Below are positions 1 through 9,600 of a DNA stretch of 24,616 nt, in pieces. The notes under the pieces were generated by a model, which searched no databases, was not told the DNA's origin, and worked only from the letters and a program-made list of their open reading frames with translations. Origin of the DNA: Triparma columacea (taxonomy: Eukaryota; Sar; Bolidophyceae; Parmales; Triparmaceae); assembly GCA_030267965.1 (NCBI GenBank), contig BRYA01000221.1, forward strand, positions 1-24,616. The letters run 5' to 3'. The first letter of the stretch is position 1, and each line of letters begins with the position of its first letter. The translations under genes and the position numbers were made by a program.

Positions 1-405
1 CTCAGGGGCGGCAGTATTCTCTGCGGCAGCCTCAGGGGCGGCAATATTGTCTGCGACAACCTCAGGGGCGGCAGTATTCTCTGCGGCAACCTCAGTGGCG
101 TCGACATAGTCTTCGGTGGCCTTGGGGACAACGGCGCGGCGTTGTGCTGCCTCGATGGTCTCAACGCGGTCCGCGGCATGCTCGTGAGCTGCGGCGTGAT
201 CTGCAGCGACCCTATCAAGGGCTGCAGCAGAGTCATCAACGGCCTCAGGGGCGGCAGTATTCTCTGCGGCAACCTCAGTGGCGTCGACATAGTTTTCGGT
301 GGCCTTGGGGACAACGTCACGGTGTTGCGCTATCTCGATGGTCTCAATGCGGTCGGCGGCACGCTCGTGAGCTGCGGTGCGATCTGCCGCGGCCCTAAGG
401 GTGAC
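1..405 (-). repeat. Nested in-frame tandem repeats (30 bp and 183 bp periods)
   Basis: Near-identical 30 bp units begin at 1, 31, 61 and 244. A longer block beginning at 91 recurs from 274, a 183 bp offset equal to 61 codons, with scattered substitutions that increase toward the gene's 5' end. Both periods are multiples of three, so the repeats expand the protein without breaking the frame. The array continues past the left edge, so the copy number is unknown. Confidence 0.8.
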
Positions 406-609
406 GGCAAGGTCATTTACAACCGTGACAATGCCAGCTGCATTTTCGATGAGGTTAGTTGTGTCATTGACAGCAGCAGCAAGCTCTTTAACGGACATAG
501 CGGTAGCAGCAAAGTTGGACGCATATTCTGCATTCGCAGCCTCGAGTTTTGCAATCTTCTCGTAACTCTGCTTCAAGATTGAGGTGAGTAAATCCTCGCG
601 GTCCGACAT
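1..609 (-). CDS. Alanine-rich tandem-repeat protein, partial (cut by left window edge)
   Basis: An uninterrupted minus-strand frame starts at an ATG at 607-609 (MSDREDLLTSILKQSYEK) and runs 203 codons to base 1 without a stop, so the C-terminus lies outside the window. The first 50 or so residues look helical (KQSYEKIAKLEAANAEY). The rest is Ala/Glu/Asp/Thr-rich with two repeat levels: a 10-residue unit of the form AAEN(T/I)AAPE(A/V), and a 61-residue unit (183 bp) containing AAHE(R/H)AADR(I/V)ETIE and VPKATE(N/D)YVDATEVA. No catalytic motif or membrane segment is visible. The composition suggests an elongated helical or coiled-coil protein, but I do not recognise a family. The frame is favoured over plus-strand frames because it opens with a sensible ATG and has a coherent helical composition, and the repeats keep its phase. 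Confidence is high that it codes, low on function. Confidence 0.7.
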   Translation of the reverse strand, partial: MSDREDLLTSILKQSYEKIAKLEAANAEYASNFAATAMSVKELAAAVNDTTNLIENAAGIVTVVNDLAVTLRAAADRTAAHERAADRIETIEIAQHRDVVPKATENYVDATEVAAENTAAPEAVDDSAAALDRVAADHAAAHEHAADRVETIEAAQRRAVVPKATEDYVDATEVAAENTAAPEVVADNIAAPEAAAENTAAPE

Positions 610-1312
610 TAGCCTGTGTGTGAGAGCGCGGCGGGAAACGAAAGTGCAGAGGAAAGAGCTGGGTGAGATGCCTCGAGAATTATTAGCAGGGTAACGTTGC
701 CGTAAACGTCCAAAATAATGTTATTCCCCCGCCCCCAGAAAGAAATCCAATTTCTCATTTTTTCTCATTTTTCTCCCCGAAATCACCGAGGCGTTGCAGA
801 GGAGGTCTCCTTCCTCCCTCCTTCTTCCCTCCCCTCCCCCATCCACTCCCCACCTCCCCTCCCCCGGGCCCCCGATCCCTCCGCAATCCCTCACCTTTAC
901 TCGTTCCTATCCTTCCCACTCCTTGACAAGAGTAATTCCCTGCCCTCCTGCCGGTGCCTCGAAAATGGAGAAGCTTGGTCTGGAAGCCCCAAGTGCCTCG
1001 TCAGAAAATTGAACGCAATGCGGCTAATTGAATGTATATATGGAAGACTTCGATGTGTATAAACAAAGCAGTACGGTGTTCAGTCAAAAAGAGAAGTCTC
1101 CCCTAAAATTGCTCCTCACTCATTCAATCCTTGACCTCCAGGCTTGCCAACAGCGTACACCATAGAATGAAATCATGTTCGGCACAAGCAAGAAAAAGTA
1201 TCGAGGATAGTAATTTATCAGCAAACGTTTTACCCATCACCCCCTTTCCTAAATTGAGAGAATTTGTTTCTGTTATTAGCCCCAGCTTCCCCCCCCCCTT
1301 CCTCCCCTCCCA
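610..1312. other. Intergenic, 703 bp, no supported gene
   Basis: This stretch lies upstream of the repeat-protein gene and downstream of the kinase stop, both on the minus strand. It contains a C-rich tract around 806-885 and a TATA-like GTATATATGG near 1035. Open frames here are short, proline-rich by composition, and lack conserved motifs. It presumably carries the promoter of gene 1 and the kinase 3' UTR. I see no RNA gene or mobile element. Confidence 0.6.
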
Positions 1313-2666
1313 TTACATGAACTCGGCCAGGGCATCGAAGTTGTTTCCCATCCCTTCTAACTTTTGAAGCTCGGAGAGCTTTGGAGTTCTATCTAGGACC
1401 CCTTTAAGAGTCTCAACGATTTCACTGAAGTCCGGCCTATCGTCCACCCGGGAGCTCCAGCCTCTCCTCATTATGTCCTGGCACTCCTGTGGCACGTCTA
1501 GGGTTGGTATTTCAGGGCGTTCCCCGTTGATGACATTTATCTTGATGTCTTCTACGTCATAACCCCGGAAGGGGAGCTCCTGGGTGAATATCTCCCACAT
1601 AACGAGGGCAAAGGCGTAGGTGTCTACGGCTTTGGAGAAGGTGCTATTTCTGAGGAGCTCGGGGGCCATGTAGTTGGGCGTACCTGCGGTTGTGTGGAGT
1701 GTCCTCACGAGGCCAAAGTCGCATAGCTTGAGGTTGTTGTTGTCATCGACGAGGATGTTGTGGGACTTGATGTCACGGTGGATAATGGAAGGAGTCACAG
1801 TGTTGTGAAGGTAGTCCATTCCTAGGGCAATCTGGTGGCAAAAGTCTATTCTCTCGTACGTTGTGAAGGCGTCAGTCCTGGAGTTGTGGAGGAGGTCGAA
1901 GAGTGAGCACTTGCAGAGTTCCATGACGAAGCAGAGAGAGGGTGGTTTCATTGCCGCTCCGTAGAAGGTCACGATGTTGGGGTGAGTCACCCTCGACATG
2001 ATTTGCAGTTCATCCATGAATTCTTGCTTGAGGTCTTCGTCGACCTTGGGGTCGAAGAGGGTTTTCAGTGCAACCTTTTTGTCCTTCCATATCCCTGGGG
2101 GTGGGGGGGTGGGGAGGAGGGGGGGGGGGGAGGTTAGATATTGGTGCGGAGACAAATATGAAAGTGCTCGTTTTCCCCTTGCCCCCTTTCTGCAGCTCGG
2201 AAGTTACTTAATAGCACGCGTTGTTGGTGTGTTTTCTGTCTTTTGTGTCATTCCTCGCCAACTCTCTAACAACATTGTATGCTTCGTATGCATCGAGGGT
2301 CCCTCCTTGCCCCCCAAAAACAAAATCCGTTCCGTCTTCCCGTATCCCCCCCCCCTCACCCACGCCCGCACATCCCATTCACCCACCATTGTAAATCAAA
2401 CCCACCCCACCCCCCCCAATCTGGTCTAGCAAAGTGATGTCTTCCTCGAAATCAATTGAAAGCCAGCCGCCCCCCTCCATTTCCCCCCCCCCCTTCTCCT
2501 CCTCCCCCCGGTGTCCCCCGATTTCCCCCTTCTCCTCCTCTTCTTCCTTCCCCTCCCCCCCCATCACCCCCTCCTTGGCAGGACTCCCTCCGTGCTCGGA
2601 CTCAAAATCATCGTCAGAATAGCCGTCGGAGGAGTCCTCGCTGTAATTATCCGTTGGGGGTGGCAT
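1313..2666 (-). CDS. Protein kinase, TKL-like Ser/Thr type
   Basis: Two exons, 2666-2387 and 2094-1313, joined across a 292 bp intron (donor GTGGGT, acceptor CCCCAG), give 353 residues ending at TAA 1313-1315. Residues 1-68 are acidic and low-complexity. The kinase domain follows: glycine loop IGGGGVG around 83-89, VALK with the ATP-binding Lys at 104, helix-C Glu near 122, HRDIKSHN with catalytic Asp 201, DFG at 219-221 and APE at 237-239. The splice joins the glycine loop to the Lys strand exactly (GLIYNG then IWKDKKVALK), which confirms the intron. HRDIKSHN and the overall pattern fit tyrosine-kinase-like (TKL) Ser/Thr kinases. ATG 2666 is the first true ATG; the frame is open upstream to about 2786, so an extra 5' exon is possible. 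No TM or regulatory domain is seen. Substrates are unknown. Confidence 0.9.
2095..2386 (-). other. Kinase intron with G-run near donor and C-run near acceptor
   Basis: Read in the sense direction (minus strand), the donor at 2386-2385 is followed within about 40 nt by a run of ten G (plus-strand C10 at 2346-2355). The last 40 nt before the acceptor (2096-2095) are almost pure C, including twelve in a row (plus-strand G run at 2119-2130). The intron is about three times longer than the typical intron in this window. Confidence 0.8.
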
Positions 2667-2977
2667 CTCCCGCGGCCGCTTAGTTTGATTATTCCGTATC
2701 GTATGAAGGAGTCCTCTCTCTTTAAAAGGTCCGATTTGGGCTTCAAAAGCAAATCGAAATCCGAACTTTTTCTTGATCCTGAGCAAATTGCTTTCGGCGC
2801 CCTATTTTTTCCACTCCCATACGATTTGTTGTCGAGAACGCCTCTCAAGAAGTAGTTCTGTCATTTATACTCATAGTACAGTTATCGGTTTAACTGCAAA
2901 CGGCGTTATCAATCTTTAATCCTTCATCCTTGGATCGATATATCTACAACAAGACTCACCTCCTTCCTCACTATCCC
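2667..2977. promoter_or_regulatory. Divergent intergenic region, kinase / GTPase
   Basis: 311 bp separate the ATGs of two head-to-head genes. A TTTAAAA element lies at about 2720 and the right part near 2880-2920 is AT-richer. Promoters for both directions must lie here or inside the genes. No specific factor site is claimed. The minus frame stays open through the left part, so part of it could belong to an upstream kinase exon. Confidence 0.5.
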
Positions 2978-5273
2978 ATGAATCTTCCCCCTGTCCTGAG
3001 ACCTGAGATGGATCGTGATGGTGCAGAGTATAAGCGGGTCCTGGACGTTGAAATTCAGAGTGAGCGTTTTGAGTCATTGGGATCCCAATTGCTGTATCGT
3101 CTATCAAAAACTGGCATGACCAAGTATATGCTGGGAGTGGAGGACGACGGGTCACATTCAATGTTGACGTACTCCGACATGAAGAGGTCGTTCTATTGCC
3201 TGAAGTCCCTCTGTGACAGGTGAGTCAATTTCCTATCTAGTTGTCGTCCAGCACTCTCCTCTCACTCGGCTTCGCTCCCGTTAGCTTCGGTGCCGTTATT
3301 CTCAAGTCTGTTGACGTTGATTTTTCGATGAACTCCGTCCCTGAGTGCGTTGATGGGTCAGACGTCAAGGCTCTGATGAAGGCTGGAGCGCACGTGATTT
3401 GGTTTCACCAAGATTACCCAGAATCCTCACCTCCGACGGCCCAAAGCGTTTGTCGGATAGAGGTTGAGATTAGTCAGGTTCAGGTTGAGCGCTCCCGGGT
3501 TGTCTCGGCTGATGGCTCCGAGTGTCTCCCCACGCCTCCCCCTCCCCCCTTTCATGCGGGTGATTGTCACCCCGTGAAACCCTTTCCTGGTTCATCCTCT
3601 TCGACAAGCTCATCCACAGTGGAGGGGGGCGATGAGGATCAAGATGCTTTTGGTGATACTGTTTCGCAGGCCTTGCGCATCCTCGTCTTAGGGAATGTTG
3701 ACGCTGGGAAGTCGACCATTGTTGGAAGTTTGACCACGCAATCTCTCGACGATGGGAGGGGAAGCTGTCGATTGCAGATAATGAAACATAGACACGAGAT
3801 CACGACAGGTCGAACTTCGACTGTTTCCAACCACCACATGGGCTTCGACGACGAGGGAAATGTCAGGTCTCAGAATGGCAGCAAGGTTAGGCGTATGACT
3901 GAGGAAGAACTGGTTAGGGGAAGCTCGAGGTTGATAACCTTTACAGACTTGTGCGGACACGAGAAGTACTTGAAGACAACGGTTGGTGGCGTGAGCGCTA
4001 GCATGGGGGACTACGCCCTTATGGTCTGCAACTCCAGGCACCCCCCCACCCACATGACGCACCACCACCTCAACCTGTGCGCTTCAACTCTCGTCCCCTG
4101 TGTTATAGTGCTAACAAAGATTGACGGGTGCCCTCCTGACCAGCTCAAGAACACCATAGATGAGGTTAAAGCCATGTGCCGACAAGGTGATGTCAACAAG
4201 GTCCCCTTCATGGTCAACTCGACATCTGACCTCGACGAATGCTTCGACAAAATGAGCCGCCTTTGCCCCATCATCCTCACGAGTGCTGTCACGGGGGAGG
4301 GCATGGATTTGCTAAAGTATCTCCTCTTCAACTTGCCCAAGCGCCGCAAGCACGAGAAGAAACTCGGCCGCCCCTTCGAGTTCTTAGTAGACGAGATCTT
4401 CAACGTTCCTGGTGTGGGGCCTGTCGCGAGGTAAGAGTGGGTATAAAGTTAAATGTAGTCCCTTTCCTTTCCTTCTGTTCTAACCCCCAGCATCGTCGTC
4501 GCCGCAGCGGCTTCGTAAATGCAGGCCGCGTCGAAGTCGGAGACACTGTGTTCGTTGGGCCACTCGACGATGGGACGTTCGTTCAGACAATGGTGAAGTC
4601 GGCTCACATAGCTCGCACTCCCTCCAACAGCCTAAAGGCTGGCCAGTCCGCAAGCATGTGCATGTCCCTCAACAAGAATGAGAGGAAGTTCCTGCGGAAG
4701 GGGATGGTCATCCTGAAGGAGAATCCAAAACGATCTTGCGTCTCGTTTGTCTCCGAGATATGTGTCATGAAGGGGGACCATACGACCATCAGACGGAACT
4801 ACCAAGCCTTCGTGCACATCCTCAATGTTCGCCAGACGGCGACTGCTAAGAAGATTGAGATGTTCGATCCCCACGAGAAGACCAACAAGGTTATCCAGAC
4901 TAAGAATCTGTCTTCAGATAGAGAAGCGGCCTCCGAAGGTGGGGACCTCATCTTGAGGCCCGGCTGCCGAGCAATGGTTTTGTTCGAGGTGAGATGAGAC
5001 GAGGCGAGGAGTGCAGGATGGAAGGTCAACATGCAAGAATGCCCAATAGTTAACCTCCCCGCCCCCCGCGCGCCTCACGTTCATTGTAGTTCGGAAAGCG
5101 GCCGGAGTACATTCGTCCTGGGATGAGGATGCTCTTTAGGGACGGAAGGGTTAGGTGAGAAAATATGAGCCTCCCGCGCCTTCACTTCTCGCCGTTTAAC
5201 TAACCTCCTTCGCAGGGGTGTGGGGATCATCAAGACTATTGTCGAGACCAAGGGCGCCGCTGTTGCTACTTAA
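2978..5273 (+). CDS. GTPBP1: GTP-binding protein of the GTPBP1/GTPBP2 family
   Basis: Five exons (2978-3219, 3285-4430, 4508-4988, 5090-5154, 5216-5273) give 663 residues, close to the size of animal GTPBP1. The G domain shows G1 GNVDAGKST at 217-225, the family stretch GRTSTV..HHMGFD near 256-269, G3 DLCGHEKY at 302-309, G4 TKID at 358-361 and G5 SAVTGEG. Downstream are the elongation-factor-like beta-barrel (VPGVGPVAR then SGFVNAGRVEVGD) and the C-terminal barrel ending RPEYI...MLFRDGRVRGVGII. The family are translational GTPases related to EF1A/EF-Tu, linked to mRNA decay and ribosome rescue in animals; a cytosolic role here is inferred. All junction phases match. Intron 1 could instead end at 3251, leaving only 32 bp, which is unlikely. 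The first AG of intron 2 (4490) would give an immediate stop, so 4507 is chosen. Paralogue-level naming (1 versus 2) is uncertain. Confidence 0.93.
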
Positions 5274-5313
5274 ACATTGATTTGTATACCAAATTATTTT
5301 CTTATATATTCCG

Positions 5314-8300
5314 CTACACCAGACCGGGAGCGAAGTCAGGTGTCTTGAAGCCGCTGCCCTCGAATTCCAAGTCGCTGTCGTCCTCCTCCTCGCCGTTCTC
5401 CGACATGGTTGAAGGGCTGGATTCAACTTTCCTGGGCCCCCTGCCGCCGTCCACACCCTTCACGGATGTATGTTTCTTCATTATCATATTCACCCTCGTC
5501 CTCTGAAGCCCCGAGCTTTGACTTCTCGGCATTGTTTCAACTTTGACCGCGTTCCACCTCCTCTTCACTAATTCCAAGCCAAATCCAATTATCCACGCCA
5601 CCAAGAGGGTGATATAGAGCGTGCCGTTGAGCCAACTGGCCTCGCCTTCGTGCCTGGAACCAAAGAGCCACAAAGCGAGGAATGTCGTAACGAGGACGAG
5701 CATCATTTCCAGAATCTCAAACCAAAGCAGACCCAACCTTACGATTCGGCTGATGCTAATGAACCCGCTTGTCTTTGTTACCAATGGACCCACGCTCATC
5801 CCGTACATGAACACTATCGTCGCCTGCAACATGAAGGCCTTGGCCCCCCAAACGATGCCCCCGCACTCATCCAAATATTCGGTTGTTGGACCATTACTCC
5901 CGCTTACTATGTAGCTGCGCCACAGGCATCCTATTGCCTCTGAGCTAACGTAAATCAGAGGAATCATAGCTACGACTATGCCCGATATGAAAGCGCTATC
6001 GATGCAGTGCGATGCCTTCTCCTCTCCGTTGAAAGCCTTCTCCATGCACATCTTACTCTTGAATGAAACGTAGGCGGCGAGAACAAAAAGAATGAGCGTC
6101 AGCACCCTTTCGATGTCATAAAGTAGGGGTGTGACCGATTGTACCTGCGTTTATGAAGTGTAACGAGAATCAGCTTCCGAGGGGGGGAGGGATTCGTTGT
6201 CGAAGCCTGTCTGAACTTACCTCCTTCCCCGCAGAAAAATCTTCATCGGTGTGAAAATACTTCTTGGTTGACCTCATTAGAGAAATCATTTCCAACAACG
6301 GGACGCTGGCTAAGGTGGCCACGTCGCTCCACCTATCTCCTGTAAAGGTTGAGTTGACAAGGATGGTGGCGGCTTGGACACCAAAGAACTTGATTACAGT
6401 GTATGCCCAGTAATGTCCGGGAGATTCCGGGTATTCGACGATGGCGACCATGACGGTAACGAATGGTAACAGTATGAGCCCCCACAGGAAAAATCTGTAA
6501 AATCCTGCAATTTGGTTCTTAGTGTTGCTGGCCAAATAATTCCTCAGCAAGAAATCGCAGAGTTCGTCAATCCGGATGAGGAACCTCGTCACTAAATCGT
6601 GCGTGTGCTTCTGAGGCAGAGCATTTCGTACCAAGGAAGACCTGTTGCTCTTCTTGGTCTCCAATCCCTTTTTTGCAAGTGAAGGATTTTGTTGAGCCTT
6701 TTTCACGACGTTTTTGAATCTTGCAAGGCCGGAAGTGGCGCGCGCTCTGGAAGCAGTTGCTGTATGATATAAGGCTGAGCCATTTGAAGCTTCGTCCATG
6801 TTGGATCCAAAGGCCCCAATAATATCTTCCAGGTTTCCCTCGGTCATAATGTGCAAACTCCTCAAGTACAATCCCTGGACAACAAAGCAAAAAGCCCAGA
6901 GGAGAATCACTCCAAGTAAGAGGTAAACCTCTATATCTTCCACCAAGACGGTGCTATCCTCTGACCTGGTCCCGAAAGTGAAGAAGCTGATGCAAGAGGC
7001 AAAGGTGATGGCGACCACCTGAACGAGCGTGTGTGATTTGATTTTGTCTGGGTTGAGGGTCGCTATGTCGTCCCACGTCATGTCCTTGTACATAAACCCG
7101 AAGATTATCCAGTACACGAGCAATCCGGTGAGGTGCAAGATGACGACCAAATTGGGAATCCCGACCCCGTCGCACATTTCGAGAGGGCATGGCTCCTGAA
7201 AGTTCCAGTTCGCGTACTTTTCGGCCCAAGGAAGGCCATTCGTGGTGTAGTTCCAGTCCTTTCCAACTTGAACTTTGATACTGTATGGACTAGGATCTTC
7301 ACGATATTGTTGGCATATGTCCTCATAGCCGTGATCTTCAAAGCCCTCCATCTCACTTCCATCTTTCATCCACTGCCCGTCCAGTTCAGAAAAGTACCTG
7401 TATCTCTTCTCCTTCCCAGGCTCTTCCACAACCTTTAAGTGATCAATTAGTTTCTTCCACTCCGCCCACTGGCAGAAAGTCTCGTCAAAGCCTGGCCTCT
7501 GGTCACTACACCCTTCCTTCGCCGTCTCGTCGTAAAAACCTGCGCCCCCAATTTTTTTATTGCCGTACCTCATTGGACAGCTTATAGCCTCGAACAACAG
7601 GAACATTATTGGTGGCATGGAGGCGCACATCTTCACGAAGATGTTGAGGGAGTGTAACTCCAAGGTGTTATCGTCCATTAGGCTGAGGAAATGCCGTGCC
7701 CTCTTTACCACCTTGTAGAAAAGCGTCAAAAACATGGCTGCTAATTGGTAAAAGAAAGCGTTCTTGAACCCTAGCCCTAAAATGCTGTCTCCGAATCCTT
7801 TGAGGGAAAGATAAACTGGAAGGACAAAGTAAACTCCAGTATTCATGGCGCTAGGGTTTCGAGGATTGCTGAAGAAAATGAAGCATATAAATGTACTCAT
7901 CGAGGGCCACGTATAATGACAGTATCTAGCGAGCTTCTGGGCGGGCACAACGTCTTCCTTAATGACGAAGTACAGGTATACGAGGACACCGGAGAAGAGG
8001 GTATAAACGAGTGCGTGCAAGACGTAAATATACACTGGCGCGGCCTCGGTGAGTGACCTCGAGCTGCGGGTTAGGTGTGATGGGCGTGTGGGGTTAACTT
8101 TGACGGCTCTGACATATATTCCCCGCTTCGCGTTCAGCATCTCACCTCATCTTCAACTTCATCGACATCTGCAACTTTTTCACTCCACCCTTGAGTCTTT
8201 TGCTCGGGATGAAGGTCGATGATGCCACTAATATGCAGATGACTGCGGTGAAAAAATTGAGTGTCTCTTTGAAGTGCCTCAGCCAGCTTTGTTTGGAGTC

Positions 8301-9465
8301 GCGTATATTGCGGTATTCCTGCGACGAGAACGGGAACGAGAACGAGGTCTAAGATATAGTAAGGACCGCCCCGTCCCTCCGCCACCTTAGTTCTCACCTT
8401 CCTGTTCGCGTAGAAGAACGAGTAAAGTTTCGACTTTTCGTCCAATTCATGGAGCTCTACCTTTTCGTCGCTAGTTGCGAACAGAAGCAGGCCGGTGAAC
8501 ATGGCGAAGATGAAAAAAATGACCCCTAGTTGTTCCTTGGGAGGCAGCCTGAACATGTAGATATTCTCAATAGTCATTTCGGAGTTGGAACTTTTCGTGA
8601 CCCTACTTTGGGTAAAGGGTACGGCGTAGGTGGACATGAAAAAGAACGTCACGAAGATGAGAGAGAAGCTGTAGTTGCTCGACGTAACGTCCCAGCACTC
8701 TATGTTTTCTTCCTTTCTCCTCATCACGCACCCCATGCTCTCACTTGCGACATAAAGGATGCTCACCATGACGCTTCCCAAGGTAACAGGAATGCTATGG
8801 GTAATGAGCTTCCTTGTCTCCTTCCTGCTTAAGCTGTCATCGCTCTCCCCCTTGAGCCTCCTCCTCTTTTGGAGTATGAAATACGTCATGATGGCACTAG
8901 CAGTACCGAACATTGATACCTTGAGGAAGGGAGAAATCCAGTTCCTATTTGGATAGTCTTCGTCCTTTATTCTCAGAAACATCTCGCGCAAGTACGTTGC
9001 GATGAAAGTGATTGTCTGGGTAGCTGAGGATAGCACCTCGAACTTGACCCCCTTCTTTAGGGGGTTTGCTATCGCAATAACGAGGAAAAAGACAGCAGAC
9101 ATTGGCCAGAATATGACGGCAATCTGCGCTTGAGTCTCCCATGTCTTCCTTTTTTTCTTGACAGTGAAGATCAGCGATAAAACACCCACTACCATCACGG
9201 CAAGCTGAAAGAAGATCAGCAAGCCCAACCACAACCTGCTCCAGCGGTACTTGATCCTCTTGGATATGCTCTTCTGTGCCTCAAGGGAACCTGGGGTCAC
9301 GTGGAGGACGTCCCGTGCACTCGACATGGAGGACTTTGCTCTGACTTCATCCTTCGCACCTTTCAATTGCCCAGGAGTCTTGCCACTGAGCTCGACATCC
9401 GGAGTTATAGGTCCTAACTCTGCCTCACCATCCCTGATGGTCAGTTCTAAGCCTTCACCCGGCAT
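5314..9465 (-). CDS. Three-module polytopic membrane protein, family not recognised
   Basis: Three exons, 9465-8146, 8044-6221 and 6144-5314, all joined in phase 0, encode 1324 residues; stop TAG at 5314-5316. Roughly 18-20 hydrophobic segments fall into three related modules: about 70-350, 441-835 and 950-1260. Each has an E-x3-C motif at the end of a helix (E242/C246, E592/C596, E1117/C1121, context S-E-A/S-I/M-G/S-C or F-E-A-I-S-C) and, after the following helices, an F-G/A-S/T-R-like motif (329-332, 797-800, 1209-1212). Modules 1 and 2 also share W-P...N-P. Module 2 has a long Cys- and acid-rich loop at about 597-735. A polar, basic linker lies at 850-935 and an acidic tail at 1300-1324. 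Transport or sensing is only a guess; no known transporter signature was recognised. The start is the first true ATG in frame. Exon 1 to 2 uses donor GTGAGA and acceptor ACCGAG, chosen because nearer AGs break the frame. It is head-to-head with the channel gene. Confidence 0.8.
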
Positions 9466-9600
9466 GTCTAGGTCGAGGGGTATCCCCGTGCACCCGGAAA
9501 AACTTTGGAAGATCACTCGAAATCACACAAGGCCAAGAGTTTTGTTTGAGAAAACAGATCCGAGCAGCAGAAAACTCTGTGATAACTGACCTAGTGGAGG
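9466..9600. promoter_or_regulatory. 135 bp bidirectional promoter region, membrane protein / channel
   Basis: Only 135 bp lie between the two divergent ATGs (9465 minus, 9601 plus). Any 5' UTRs and both promoters share this space. The plus-strand start has a good context (GAGGATGGC). A GATAACTGACCTAG string just before it resembles a branch point plus acceptor, so a 5' UTR intron ending near 9594 is conceivable but not supported by a clear donor. Confidence 0.5.

Noticed and set aside
142..582. Plus-strand 146-codon open frame across the repeats
   Set aside because: It is the antisense of the repeat array. The minus-strand frame has a better start, runs longer to the edge, and gives a coherent helical composition, whereas this one is Cys/Gly-rich and odd.
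718..1062. Plus-strand 114-codon open frame
   Set aside because: Mostly Pro/Ser/Leu from a pyrimidine-rich tract, no motif, no splice partner and no neighbour context.
2434..2855. Plus-strand Pro/Ser-rich open frames
   Set aside because: They are antisense to the acidic first exon of the kinase and its upstream region, and their composition is explained by that.
4491..4507. Exon 3 of the GTPase starting at 4491
   Set aside because: Gives a stop codon after about ten codons; starting at 4508 restores the conserved SGFVNAGRVEVGD barrel sequence.
9466..9516. Upstream start for the three-module membrane protein
   Set aside because: The codon at 9516 is GTG, not ATG; the first in-frame ATG is at 9465.
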